A DNA stretch of 64,000 bases from Ignavibacterium sp. (GTDB lineage Bacteria > Bacteroidota > Ignavibacteria > Ignavibacteriales > Ignavibacteriaceae), in contig JAGXRK010000050.1 of assembly GCA_018335755.1 (NCBI GenBank), positions 124,001 to 188,000 on the forward strand. Direction: 5' to 3'. Numbering within the stretch: position 1 is the first letter of the stretch; each line of letters begins with the position of its first letter. Position numbers and translations under genes: made by a program. The notes below the pieces were generated by a model that was not told where the DNA came from, made no database searches, and saw nothing but the letters and a program-made list of their open reading frames with translations. This document shows, one piece after another, positions 16,697 to 26,033 of the stretch.

Positions 16697-17601
16697 ATTT
16701 TTTCCTCCTGTTCTAATTCTTTACGTCTTTTTGAAAGCCACATCATTCCGCCAAGCAATGCATAAAGTGAAGCTGGTGGCACAAAATAAGCAAATATTCC
16801 ATGTTGAATTGATTCTGAAACTCCGGGTGCCGGATCATTGCCAAGTTGTGGAAAACCCAATTCATTATAATCTTTACTGGCCAAGTATATCCACGAAGTT
16901 CCGCCTACTTCATATTCACCGAAAATATGCTCAATATATCGATCAGGATTTCTTCTTATTCTTTCACGTGCAATTAAAACCAGTTCTGTTCTTGGGCCAT
17001 AAGTAAGAGCTTCTACAGGACAAATATCAACACATGCAGGTAGTTTACCATCCTTTGTCCTTTCAAAACAAAAATCGCATTTAGTAATATCCGGCTGAAG
17101 TGCTTTATGATACTCAAAGGTAGGTATTTGAAATGGGCATGCAACCATACAGTACCGGCAGCCGATACACATATCGGTATCCCAAATAACTGAGCCATTT
17201 TCCTGTTTAGAAAATGCACCAACAATACAGGCAGATACACAAGCAGGGTGATCACAGTGCATACACTGAACTTTAACATTTACAGGCAGATTGGAGAGTT
17301 TACCGGGTGAATACTCATTAATAACTGTAAGGGCAGTATGATCGGGTCTTCTGTCCTTCTTCATTATCTCACGATTTTCGTAAGATTCAATATCTCCTGC
17401 CGGAATGTCATGAGATTCTTTACAAGCCCACTCACAATTACGGCAGCCAATACAAACCGTTGTATCTACAAGAACTCCCATTCTATCGGGAGATAGAATA
17501 TTTTCCGGTGCTGCTTTAGCCGAATTTGAAGATAACCCTGAAATTCCAGCCCCTATTAATGCAGATGATTTGAGGAAATCGCGGCGACTTTTGCCTGACA
17601 T
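16693..17601 (-). CDS. Tat-exported ferredoxin-like subunit (HmcB/HybA/PsrB type)
   Basis: The start is the ATG at 17601, preceded by AAGGAGGGG; a TTG at 17628 would place this ribosome site inside the gene. The 302 residues begin with a twin-arginine signal (SRRDFLKS, about 5-12), so the protein is folded with its cofactors and exported. Four Cys groups for [4Fe-4S] clusters follow: CIGCRNCEWAC, CMHCDHPACVSAC, CIGCRYCMVAC and CDFCFER...CVDIC. A C-terminal hydrophobic helix (about 270-290) anchors it, as in HybA. It is the first gene of the respiratory operon and would link the NrfD-type subunit to the multihaem cytochrome. Confidence 0.93.
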   Translation of the reverse strand: MSGKSRRDFLKSSALIGAGISGLSSNSAKAAPENILSPDRMGVLVDTTVCIGCRNCEWACKESHDIPAGDIESYENREIMKKDRRPDHTALTVINEYSPGKLSNLPVNVKVQCMHCDHPACVSACIVGAFSKQENGSVIWDTDMCIGCRYCMVACPFQIPTFEYHKALQPDITKCDFCFERTKDGKLPACVDICPVEALTYGPRTELVLIARERIRRNPDRYIEHIFGEYEVGGTSWIYLASKDYNELGFPQLGNDPAPGVSESIQHGIFAYFVPPASLYALLGGMMWLSKRRKELEQEEKI

Positions 17602-17907
17602 TTTCCCCTCCTTTCGGTAATGATTCAATTTTTTAAATTAAAAATTTGTAATACCGAATTTATTTACACAAAATCATACCAAATCATCAATTATTTTTAT
17701 AGTTAATAAAATGATTGAAAATTATTTAATAGGTAAAGAGTTGCTAAAAGGAATGCTATTATTTTAAATATTTTCAGTTGATTATTTCTCAATGCTGATA
17801 AGCTATATTGGTGTTTTTCTGATTGAGAGAAGAACTTGATATTTACCAATACTTGATAAATATAAATCAATGTGCTGATTCAGGATGAATTATAGCCTAA
17901 ATTTTTA
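17602..17907. other. 306-bp AT-rich intergenic region upstream of the respiratory operon
   Basis: This stretch separates the M48 protease stop from the start of the Fe-S subunit gene, both on the minus strand. It is very AT-rich and must hold the promoter of the respiratory operon. The only clear element is the AAGGAGGGG ribosome site just before 17601. I could not find a convincing -7/-33 pair, a strong palindrome, or a small gene. Confidence 0.6.
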
Positions 17908-19134
17908 TTACTTTGAAATCGCTGGCAATTCGTGTTTTGTCCTGCATTTCGGACATATAAATTCAGAGTGTTTGTAATCAGGAGGTATTTTAATTTTTAT
18001 TCCGCAGTTACAGTCAATAAAAGAAAAATTATTCAACTGCATTATTAAATCACCGGAAGTTCGTTTTGTTTTCTTATGATCCTGTTGAGCATACCAGCCG
18101 ATAGGGGGTTTCTTCATTACTAAAGGAACTCTATCCAGAGATGCAGTAGGCGGAAGAATTTTTTCACGGGAATTTCTGATAAACTGAAATGCACTTTGGT
18201 AGCTAACATAATGAACACCATTCTGCATTGCTCTTAAAATATTTATGCGCTCAGAAATTGGTGGATGAGTGCTTGTAAGATTTGATAATTTCATTCCTTT
18301 CTTTTTAAGTGGATTAACAATATACATTGGTGCAGTAATTGAGTTAGCTTTTTTCAGGTCATAGGTATTATCAGAAATTTTTTCTAATGCTGAAGCTAAA
18401 CCCTCAGGATATCTTGTTAGTCTTACCGCTGAAGCATCGGCGAGATACTCGCGTTTTCTTGAAACAGCCAGGTAAAGAAGTCTGGCCATTATTGGTGCTA
18501 GAATTGCAAACACAAGTGCAGCAACCATAATTATTAATTGAAGCTGACCACCTTTCTCAGATGATTTTGATTTATACCTGGAGTTGCCACCATAAATTAC
18601 ACTTCTTAAAAAAACCTCTGAAACAATTGTTATTGCACCCAAAGTAACTCCCGCAAAAGTCATCAGCAGTACATCTCTGTTTACAATGTGAGCCATTTCG
18701 TGGGCAACTACACCTTGAAGTTCGTCACGGTTTAATTTACCAAGCAGTCCGGCAGTAACGGCAATAACGGCATTTTCAGTTTTTATACCCGCAGCGAAGG
18801 CGTTTGGAGCCGGATCATCAATTATATATATCTTCGGCATATGCTGAAGATTAGCAGCAATCTTCATCTCTTCAACAACATTAAATAATTGAGGATGAAC
18901 CGCTTTTGTAACCTCTTTTGCGCCGCTGATACTTAACAAAATTTTTGTTCCGGAAAAATAACTTATTGCAGAAAGTATTAGCCATAACGAAAGGCCGATT
19001 AAAACACCAATCGGACCGCCATACTCATAATCATAAAATTTGCCGAAGATATAACCGCTGAAAAATAAAACTGCACCAAGTGCTATGAAAAGCAAAATAG
19101 ACTTTTTACGGTTAGATTCTATAAGTTCCCACAT
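17908..19134 (-). CDS. M48 family membrane metalloprotease (HtpX-like) with C-terminal zinc ribbon
   Basis: The 408-residue protein has N-terminal membrane helices (about 11-32 and 41-60), the zinc-binding HEMAH motif (145-149) and REYLADASAVRLT, which carries the third zinc ligand, as in HtpX. Two more hydrophobic segments follow the active site (about 155-225). The last 30 residues form a CNC...CPKC zinc-ribbon-like tail that standard HtpX lacks. It would cleave misfolded membrane proteins at the cytoplasmic face. LemA lies just upstream (16-base gap), a common pairing with M48 proteases. The start ATG at 19134 is the only good one. Confidence 0.92.
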   Translation of the reverse strand: MWELIESNRKKSILLFIALGAVLFFSGYIFGKFYDYEYGGPIGVLIGLSLWLILSAISYFSGTKILLSISGAKEVTKAVHPQLFNVVEEMKIAANLQHMPKIYIIDDPAPNAFAAGIKTENAVIAVTAGLLGKLNRDELQGVVAHEMAHIVNRDVLLMTFAGVTLGAITIVSEVFLRSVIYGGNSRYKSKSSEKGGQLQLIIMVAALVFAILAPIMARLLYLAVSRKREYLADASAVRLTRYPEGLASALEKISDNTYDLKKANSITAPMYIVNPLKKKGMKLSNLTSTHPPISERINILRAMQNGVHYVSYQSAFQFIRNSREKILPPTASLDRVPLVMKKPPIGWYAQQDHKKTKRTSGDLIMQLNNFSFIDCNCGIKIKIPPDYKHSEFICPKCRTKHELPAISK

Positions 19135-19149
19135 ATAAATTTGGTATTA

Positions 19150-19707
19150 TTATGAGAAGCTGACTTTAGGAACTTCTTTTTCCTTTGGATCTTCAATCTG
19201 GAAAAATTCTTCTTCCTTAAATCCGAACATTCCTGCGACTATGTTCGAAGGAAACATCTGAATTTTATTATTGAAAAATAACACTTGATCATTATATGCT
19301 TGTCTGGAAAAAGATATTCTGTTTTCTGTTCCGGTAAGCTCTTCCTGAAGTGCAAGAAAATTCTGATTTGCCTTTAAATCAGGATAGTTTTCAATCTGTA
19401 CACGTAACTGCCCTAAAGCACCGCTTAAAAGACTTTCAGCTTTGGCTTTTTCACCAACTGAACCGGCATCCATTGCCTGACTTCTGTATTTGGTTATGTT
19501 TTCCATAATCTCACGTTCGTGTTTCATATAACCTTTTACAGTTTCAATAAGATTGGGAATGAGATCGTGCCTTCTTTTAAGCTGAACATCTATTTGTGAC
19601 CAGGCATTTTTAACGCGGTTTCTTAACTCTATCAATGAATTGTAAATTGAAACCAGAAATAACGCAAGTGCAACTATTATTACAAGTATTATAATTACCG
19701 CCGTCAT
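19150..19707 (-). CDS. LemA family protein
   Basis: The 185-residue protein has one N-terminal membrane helix (about 2-20) and the LemA helical domain, recognised by [20 protein letters not shown], the [16 protein letters not shown] segment and [18 protein letters not shown]. LemA proteins are small membrane-attached helical bundles of unclear role. It is followed by the M48 protease gene; the two are likely co-transcribed. A good GGAGAG ribosome site precedes the ATG. Confidence 0.93.
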   Translation of the reverse strand: MTAVIIILVIIVALALFLVSIYNSLIELRNRVKNAWSQIDVQLKRRHDLIPNLIETVKGYMKHEREIMENITKYRSQAMDAGSVGEKAKAESLLSGALGQLRVQIENYPDLKANQNFLALQEELTGTENRISFSRQAYNDQVLFFNNKIQMFPSNIVAGMFGFKEEEFFQIEDPKEKEVPKVSFS

Positions 19708-19735
19708 TTTCTCTCCTTAAATTAGTTAGTAAACT

Positions 19736-20119
19736 TTATTTTTTTTCAAACAATTCTTTTAATAAAATAGTAAACCTGTTATCGCCTGTTACAGATGAAG
19801 CCAGTATAACTTCTTCCAGTTCACCTTCATCAAACCATACACCATGGTTATAAATACATTTATCAGTTACTGTGTCAATATCTTTATGCCTTACTTTTTC
19901 CATTTTTTTACTGCAGATAGGACATTTAATCCTTTTTTCATTAGAGTCGTCAATAATCTCTAGAGATTGAAGCAGTTGTGCTTTTTCAGATTCATCATCA
20001 AGCATTAGCTCTAATTCACCTGTATCCAGCCAAATACCTTTGCAGTTCGCACAAAAATCAATCTCTATCTCGTGGAGTTCAAGTATAACAAGTATTTCTT
20101 TACAAGAGGGACAATTCAT
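19736..20119 (-). CDS. double zf-TFIIB zinc-ribbon protein
   Basis: The protein (127 residues from the ATG at 20119) holds two copies of the zf-TFIIB motif: MNCPSCKE...FCANCKGIWLDTGELELML and IKCPICSKKM...KCIYNHGVWFDEGELEEVI. In the second copy the expected second CxxC is CIYNHG, so one zinc ligand may be histidine. A TTG at 20143 would add eight residues, but family members start directly at the CPxC. The family is of unknown function; the gene lies 28 bases before lemA in the same direction, so it may belong to the same membrane-protease group. Confidence 0.83.
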   Translation of the reverse strand: MNCPSCKEILVILELHEIEIDFCANCKGIWLDTGELELMLDDESEKAQLLQSLEIIDDSNEKRIKCPICSKKMEKVRHKDIDTVTDKCIYNHGVWFDEGELEEVILASSVTGDNRFTILLKELFEKK

Positions 20120-20392
20120 AGCATATAATAATTTATTGTTCAAATTTGCTAAGAAAATTTATTATATAAAAGCATTTCTACATTATAATAATGGATGACA
20201 GCCCCTAGACTAGACCTCATCATTAGGAACAAACTTAAAATAAATTTAATACTTAACGATTTCTGAAAGCAATCTGCAAAGTTTTTAGACAGGTATTATA
20301 TTATTAGATATCAATGTCACTTCTTTTGCACTTACAGTACTACTTGCTCAGTAACAACTAATTTTAATCAACAATTTATAAGGAGTCTAGTA

Positions 20393-20899
20393 ATGAAAAC
20401 TCACATAATCGCTGTTTTGGCTATAATTTTCATAGTTTTTTCAGCCCATGCATGCAAGGATAATGCAACCGATCCTTCAAACTCAATACAAAGTGAGCAG
20501 TCGCTCATACAAAAATCAACTTCAATGTCGGGCGGAACATTTGTTGAATCCAGAAAATTCGATGATGGGTCACCAAAATTTGAAGTGAAAATTGATATGC
20601 CGGGCGATGGAGGTATTGTTAAGTTCGAATATCATATGTCAAATGGTACGATGAGAGAAATCCAGGGATTAACATCCTCATTTGATTATGAAATTGTTCC
20701 TGAAATGGGATTGATCAACTATTCGGCTGCAAAATCTATAGCTTTTAATGCAAAAAACGGCACTGTGACTTTCTGGAAATTACAGAAGGATGAAAGTGAT
20801 AATATGTGGCAATATAGATTTGAAATTCTTTCCGGCGGTACTGAATGGGAAATAAGAATTAATGCAGTAAATGGAACTGTTGTGAGAGTTAAAAGTTAA
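20393..20899 (+). CDS. exported PepSY-like protein, putative lipoprotein
   Basis: The 168-residue protein has a signal peptide ending in SAHAC, close to but not a perfect lipobox. The region about 110-168 resembles a PepSY domain: residues near a YSAAKSIAFNAKNGTVTFWK stretch, then MWQYRFEI and the end WEIRINAVNGTVVRVKS. PepSY domains bind or inhibit periplasmic partners. AAGGAG precedes the ATG. The gene stands alone between two minus-strand blocks and is followed by its own hairpin. The 249 bases upstream hold no other visible gene. Function unknown. Confidence 0.75.
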   Translation: MKTHIIAVLAIIFIVFSAHACKDNATDPSNSIQSEQSLIQKSTSMSGGTFVESRKFDDGSPKFEVKIDMPGDGGIVKFEYHMSNGTMREIQGLTSSFDYEIVPEMGLINYSAAKSIAFNAKNGTVTFWKLQKDESDNMWQYRFEILSGGTEWEIRINAVNGTVVRVKS

Positions 20900-20910
20900 T
20901 TAATTAACTG

Positions 20911-20940
20911 GAGATGGCATCTTTAAATAGATGTCATCTC
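20911..20940 (+). terminator. terminator hairpin after the PepSY-like gene
   Basis: Arms GAGATGGCATCT (20911-20922) and AGATGTCATCTC (20929-20940) pair over 12 positions with one G-T wobble around a 6-base loop, 11 bases after the stop codon. There is only a weak T-rich tail. Confidence 0.6.
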
Positions 20941-20994
20941 TATGAATAATTCTATTTTAAAGAAAATTTTTTGCTCTAGTTTTTAGAGTTACAA

Positions 20995-23900
20995 CTAAGA
21001 AATTAAATCGCTACTGATAAAAACTTCAACTCTAGCGATTGACCCGTTACGATTAAAGATTGGTTGACTAAATTCTTCGCCTATTTCCAGACTTCCCAGA
21101 TTAATTTCTTCCCCATCCTTTTTATGGATAACAATATTATCTGTATCTGAAAGACTATAAATAAAAGGAACCTGACAATACGTAATTGCTAAGGAGTTTT
21201 TTCTGCAATTTATATTTTGCTCTTGTAAATTGAGATCAGAGTAGGTTAATAGTTCCTCTTTTTTCAAAAACTCTTCTCTTTTTAGTAAAGAAGGATGAAT
21301 CAATATTTTACCGGATTTTATTTGGATGCCTAATTCTCTAAACCTTGTAATTATATCTTCTTTTACCTGACCCGTCATACCAGGCTGCTGAACTCCTGCA
21401 AATGAAGGTGTGTGAGAGTATGGATCAGTTGGGAAGGCACCGTATTTATCTGGTTGTTTACCGACTCCTATTCCACTTTTAATATCAAAATAGAAATCTT
21501 TTAGTTTATTTAATTCCTTTTTCTTAGCAGAGCTTTTCACAGCATTGAAATAGACTTCCTGTACTGCAAGCAAAAGTTTGGAAACCATATGCCAGTAAAT
21601 TGAACCTAAACCTTCGTATTTATAAAAAGTGTTAGCTCTTCCTGTAAATTCATTATGACAGAATGTTCTTTCATAAATATTTAACACTAATGATAATTCT
21701 TCCTTAAAGTATTTTTTGAATTGTTCATCGCTTAAAGATTCCATTTTCTTTTTAAGTTCTTCAGAATTAGTAATATCACTTTGAAAATGAACACTTCCGT
21801 TTATATCTCTGTAAATAATTTCCCTGTTTCCAGCGGAAAGCAGTGAAAGAAATAATTTAGATTTGTTTACCAGATCATCAGAAATTTTATTTTTATCTAT
21901 AAACAAAGGCAATTTCTTATCTGGATACAGCATATAACTGTTTTGATCTTCTCTATAAAGTCTGCTTTTCTTTAAGGCGGTTAACAACTTAATAGATTCA
22001 GGAGAAGACAGGTGTCCTGAACTTAAAGCAGCCACCTGACCTTCAAGCATTTCATATAGATAAGTTACTTTAAATTCATTTTCAGAAATATGTAAAATAT
22101 TATATGAATGATAGAGACCATCCTTTCTTTTATTTTCATCAATTGTACTATCAATAACAGAAAGGCATAAATCGCAGAACTCAATAATCATCCCGGCTGA
22201 TATTTCTTGCTTGTCGCCGTTAAAGCCGTTCTTATAAATCTTCCTTCTATACTCTGAACCGGCAATACCTAATCGATCGACGATTGTTTTTCTTACTCTA
22301 TTGTTGACTCCTCCATCACTAATTTTATTGATTTCAAATATCACGTTGTGTATGGTGTTAAAAAAATGTGCAATCTCACTTGAAAGATGAAACTTGTTCA
22401 TTGAAATATCGCTCAATAAACTTTTAAGGAAGTTAACAAAGCGTCTGATATAAAATAAAGTAACCATTGAAATACCATAGCCAACTAATGCATTTTTTGC
22501 ATCGTTCCATTCCGGTCGTTGAGTATTCATCCAGATACCGCCGCCTGGAATAAAGTTAGACATTTTTACTAAAAGCGTAAGAAGAAGTTTTTCCATTAAA
22601 CTAACTTGCACCAATGAATAATCTCTCTTCTTAACAAGTTTAGCATCTGAGCCGTAAAGTTTCTCGTCTGCTATTAATTGTTCGTTTAGTTTATAATCAA
22701 ACTCGATGGTATTTCGCGGGTCTTTAAGAATTTCCTGATAGTCTTTAATTCGATAAGGCACATTTGCGAAAGTGAAAAGCTCAGTCTCTAATAACCTTTC
22801 AAGCGAATCGGGGTTAAACTCTTTGGATAATTCCAGTAATTTCAGTAGGTAAATTATCTGATGGTCTCCCCAGTAGCCTATGTTAGCCCAGGGATTATGT
22901 GGTTCCTGTTCTTCCCAATCAAATCCATCCCTGAAAATACGATAGGGATTATAACCGTCTGCTGTTGAATTATTAAGAAACTTAGTAATCATTGACTCCA
23001 GGAATTTAGGATATGATAAAGCAAGAGCTTCCCAGTTTTGAAATATATCCCTCCAATTACCCTGATAATTAAGCACTTTATGATTATTTGAGTCCTTAAT
23101 ATCAATGGAAAATAAATTCCATGGTCTGCTCGGGTCGCCATGTCTTCTGCTGAATGTTAATGGCAAATATTCAAAAACTAATTTTGTAAAATGAGGATCG
23201 CGAATGCTGCTAACTGTACTTTTTAATTCTGAAATCGTTAGCTGATCTTCAAGATTTTTAAGGAAATTTTTGTGTGCCTCAAATACAAACGGGTTCGCTT
23301 TCTTCACAAATGAAACGAAATCATCTTTCTCAACATTGTAAGAATCATTAAAGATACCACCGCGCATAACATTGAATAGAACATTAGAAAAATGTCTTGC
23401 AGTATTTAATTTGTTTCCGGTAAGTTGTATGCCGTCTGACTGAGCAACAGTATTAGTAAGCAGTTGCTTGCTATCTTTAATATCATTCAGGACGAGTACA
23501 TAAGCATTTTTTTGTTTTATTATCTTTAGAAGCGCAATCATATTTCCTGAATTCTGATTTATCTCTGCGATAAATGACCAACTCGCAGAACTATTGTGTT
23601 TGATCCTAAATCGTGAAATAATAAAAAAAGAGCCTCTAATACCACTTATGCTATTCTCCGGCTCAATGAAAATATTTTGTCTAAAGTTTGAAATCTGTTT
23701 AGAGCTTAACAAATATTTTTCTACATCAATTCCAGAAGACCAAACCGTTGCAGCTTTCAATGATTCTGCAGGTTGAGCTCTATCAGACGGAATAGAACTA
23801 AGGGAGAACACTCCTACACCGTACTTTGAGATCAGTTCACTTTTTTTGTATCCATCAATCAATGTGCTGAACTCATTTTGGAGCTTATGTGAAACACCTG

Positions 23901-24459
23901 ATGGGAGAATATTCTGAATGCCGTCTAATAGTTCAACTGCTCTTTTGCTGTTTGATTCATTGAATATTTTGGAAGTTTTAACAAAACCATATTTCTCGCT
24001 GCAGGTCCAGCTATATTGAAATTTAAGTTTAAGGTCTTGATTTATTTCTTCAAATATTATTTCGGTACTTGAAATATTTTTATACAGATTCCTTGTGATT
24101 GAATAGAGGCCGCTATAATATTCAGAAAAGGGTTCCCACAAATAAAGTTTTCCATTATCAGCTGCTCGTATTATAGTTTTACTTCCGGTTATCTCATTAA
24201 CATCATGAAGCACATCATCATTTGAGTATGGAAAAAGAGCATTATCGGAATTTTTTCTTCCGGCAGTAATTCCTCCTTTGCTGGAAATATATATCCAGTG
24301 ATCAGTAGCACTAACAATGCTGATTAGAAAAGGCGGCATTTTATCATAGTTAGAAATCTTGTAAAATTTTTCATCATTTGTTTCAATGAATTCACCTTTT
24401 ACAGATGTCTTATTAACTTTTAATCTTTGAGTCAGAATATGGATTTGTTTTTTCTTCAT
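20995..24459 (-). CDS. GH94-related (GH149/GH161-like) putative beta-1,3-glucan phosphorylase
   Basis: This 1154-residue protein has no signal peptide, so it is cytoplasmic. The layout fits the large clan of inverting glycoside phosphorylases: an N-terminal beta-sandwich part (SSKGGITAGRKN, NDDVLHDVNEI) and a helical barrel with GYWGDHQIIYLLKLLE near residue 530 and RPEWNDAKNALVGYG near 650. In GH94 the aspartate of a WND motif in this position (here Asp653) is the general acid. About 1150 residues is longer than GH94 but right for GH149 and GH161, which act on beta-1,3-glucans. The neighbouring GH16, GH17 and GH30 genes agree. It would release glucose 1-phosphate. The exact family needs a profile search; a hydrolase is not excluded. 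Confidence 0.65.
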   Translation of the reverse strand: MKKKQIHILTQRLKVNKTSVKGEFIETNDEKFYKISNYDKMPPFLISIVSATDHWIYISSKGGITAGRKNSDNALFPYSNDDVLHDVNEITGSKTIIRAADNGKLYLWEPFSEYYSGLYSITRNLYKNISSTEIIFEEINQDLKLKFQYSWTCSEKYGFVKTSKIFNESNSKRAVELLDGIQNILPSGVSHKLQNEFSTLIDGYKKSELISKYGVGVFSLSSIPSDRAQPAESLKAATVWSSGIDVEKYLLSSKQISNFRQNIFIEPENSISGIRGSFFIISRFRIKHNSSASWSFIAEINQNSGNMIALLKIIKQKNAYVLVLNDIKDSKQLLTNTVAQSDGIQLTGNKLNTARHFSNVLFNVMRGGIFNDSYNVEKDDFVSFVKKANPFVFEAHKNFLKNLEDQLTISELKSTVSSIRDPHFTKLVFEYLPLTFSRRHGDPSRPWNLFSIDIKDSNNHKVLNYQGNWRDIFQNWEALALSYPKFLESMITKFLNNSTADGYNPYRIFRDGFDWEEQEPHNPWANIGYWGDHQIIYLLKLLELSKEFNPDSLERLLETELFTFANVPYRIKDYQEILKDPRNTIEFDYKLNEQLIADEKLYGSDAKLVKKRDYSLVQVSLMEKLLLTLLVKMSNFIPGGGIWMNTQRPEWNDAKNALVGYGISMVTLFYIRRFVNFLKSLLSDISMNKFHLSSEIAHFFNTIHNVIFEINKISDGGVNNRVRKTIVDRLGIAGSEYRRKIYKNGFNGDKQEISAGMIIEFCDLCLSVIDSTIDENKRKDGLYHSYNILHISENEFKVTYLYEMLEGQVAALSSGHLSSPESIKLLTALKKSRLYREDQNSYMLYPDKKLPLFIDKNKISDDLVNKSKLFLSLLSAGNREIIYRDINGSVHFQSDITNSEELKKKMESLSDEQFKKYFKEELSLVLNIYERTFCHNEFTGRANTFYKYEGLGSIYWHMVSKLLLAVQEVYFNAVKSSAKKKELNKLKDFYFDIKSGIGVGKQPDKYGAFPTDPYSHTPSFAGVQQPGMTGQVKEDIITRFRELGIQIKSGKILIHPSLLKREEFLKKEELLTYSDLNLQEQNINCRKNSLAITYCQVPFIYSLSDTDNIVIHKKDGEEINLGSLEIGEEFSQPIFNRNGSIARVEVFISSDLIS

Positions 24460-24529
24460 ATTATAAATATAAACTTTAAAATTGAGAGCTTAAGATAATA
24501 TGTTCCGGGGATATGAAGATAATTAAAAT

Positions 24530-24566
24530 AAAAAAAACTGGTGTTCGCTTAATCGAACACCAGTTT
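24530..24566 (-). terminator. rho-independent terminator, minus strand
   Basis: A perfect 13-bp stem (AAACTGGTGTTCG at 24535-24547, CGAACACCAGTTT at 24554-24566) with a 6-base loop is followed on the minus strand by a run of seven or more T. It lies 16 bases past the stop of the secreted protein at 24582 and should end most glucan-locus transcripts before the phosphorylase gene. Confidence 0.88.
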
Positions 24567-24581
24567 GTAAATATTGAATTG

Positions 24582-25934
24582 TTATTTAATCAACATCATC
24601 TTTTTAACAGAGTTGAAATTACCAGTTGATAATGAATATGTATAAATGCCAGAAGGTAACTCTGAAGCATCAAAATTAACTTCAAATCTTCCTGAACTCA
24701 TAAATTGGTTTATTACTGTAGCAACTTCCTGACCAAGCAAGTTGTATACCTTTAAGGTTACGTTACCTGCCTCAGGTAAGCTGAAACTTATCTTGGTAGA
24801 TGGATTAAAGGGATTGGGATAATTTTGTTCCAGGGTGTAATCCGATGGAAAAGTATTTGGAATTTCTATTACATCTGATATTGTCGTTGAAAAGTAGATA
24901 TTATCGAAATAAATAGTACCGTTTCCATCGAACTTAAACTGGAATACATCTGCAAGATTAACAGGGGCAAAATCCGTAAGCGGTATATCAACACTTACCC
25001 AGGTTTCGCTTGCTCCCGGTGGAACTAATGATACTCTTGCTTCAACAGGTCCTGGACTTATCAAAAATATACCCAGATCAGTGGAACTTGAATTCCAGAA
25101 ATCAATATGCAAGTACTGCATACCAGCAGCAGTTAGATTTTGACTGCTTCCTAATTCAATTCCCTGGTAGTTTAAGTTAGTGTATTTCATAGTAGTATCT
25201 CCCTGAATTTGAAGAAAAGATACAGCAGTAGCTTGTCCCCAATTAGGGTTAAGGTTGGTTCCCGGAATATTATCATATACATCACTAAACACTGATATAA
25301 CATTGCTTGCAGGGACGGTTGGTGAGGGTGCTGCAACCGTTGGAACGCCTACTAAAACTTCTTGAGAGAATGTAATATTATCGAAATAAATAATATTGTC
25401 CTGAGTACGTCCTGCCAAATCAAAATCAGGGAATATTACAATTTGATCTAATTGACCTTCAGATGGAGGAGGATTTAGAAAACCGGCAAAGTTAAAAGTG
25501 AGCTCTTCCCACTGATTAACAAGAGTATTAGGCACTTTGATTTCACCTTGTGACCAGCCGTTTGCTGATACTAATTTAATACCCACATCACTGATAACAG
25601 ATTTCCATACCATAATTTTTATTGTAGAATTAGTTGCATCCAATACAAATGGTCCCAGGTCTGTTGTACCGTGTAATGATTCACAACCAGCCCAGGGATT
25701 ACCTGCTTGCAGAGCAGTAAACTTTGCAACTGTAGCAGAGGTATTGATTCCGGATGCATCCGGATTTGGAATAATGTCAAGTGGTGGGTTAGTATCATTT
25801 TCAAACACTGTCCAAGTCCATCCTGCACCAAACCCGCCTGTTTCAAAATCAATTGGTTGATTTTGCCCTGATACTATTCCATTTATTGACATAACAAATA
25901 GAATAGCTAACAAATAAATTATTTTATTTTTCAT
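24582..25934 (-). CDS. T9SS-sorted secreted protein with two carbohydrate-binding-like domains
   Basis: The 450-residue protein has a signal peptide (about 1-23), a first jelly-roll-like domain (about 27-190, ending NIIYFDNITF), a second domain (about 205-350, VISVFSDVYDNIPG to GTIYFDNIYF), and a C-terminal type IX secretion sorting domain (about 367-450, LEQNYPNPFNPSTKISF). It has no catalytic motif. The second domain also occurs in the proteins at 26034 and 37970. A surface glucan-binding role is inferred from the fold and the GH16/GH17/GH30 neighbours. Confidence 0.82.
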   Translation of the reverse strand: MKNKIIYLLAILFVMSINGIVSGQNQPIDFETGGFGAGWTWTVFENDTNPPLDIIPNPDASGINTSATVAKFTALQAGNPWAGCESLHGTTDLGPFVLDATNSTIKIMVWKSVISDVGIKLVSANGWSQGEIKVPNTLVNQWEELTFNFAGFLNPPPSEGQLDQIVIFPDFDLAGRTQDNIIYFDNITFSQEVLVGVPTVAAPSPTVPASNVISVFSDVYDNIPGTNLNPNWGQATAVSFLQIQGDTTMKYTNLNYQGIELGSSQNLTAAGMQYLHIDFWNSSSTDLGIFLISPGPVEARVSLVPPGASETWVSVDIPLTDFAPVNLADVFQFKFDGNGTIYFDNIYFSTTISDVIEIPNTFPSDYTLEQNYPNPFNPSTKISFSLPEAGNVTLKVYNLLGQEVATVINQFMSSGRFEVNFDASELPSGIYTYSLSTGNFNSVKKMMLIK

Positions 25935-26033
25935 TTTTTTCTCCTGAAAATATCTGGTTACTGAAATTCAAAATTATTATCAAAAGCTGGAGAATAATTC
26001 ATCTCCCCTCAGCTGTTGAATTTGTACTAAGTC

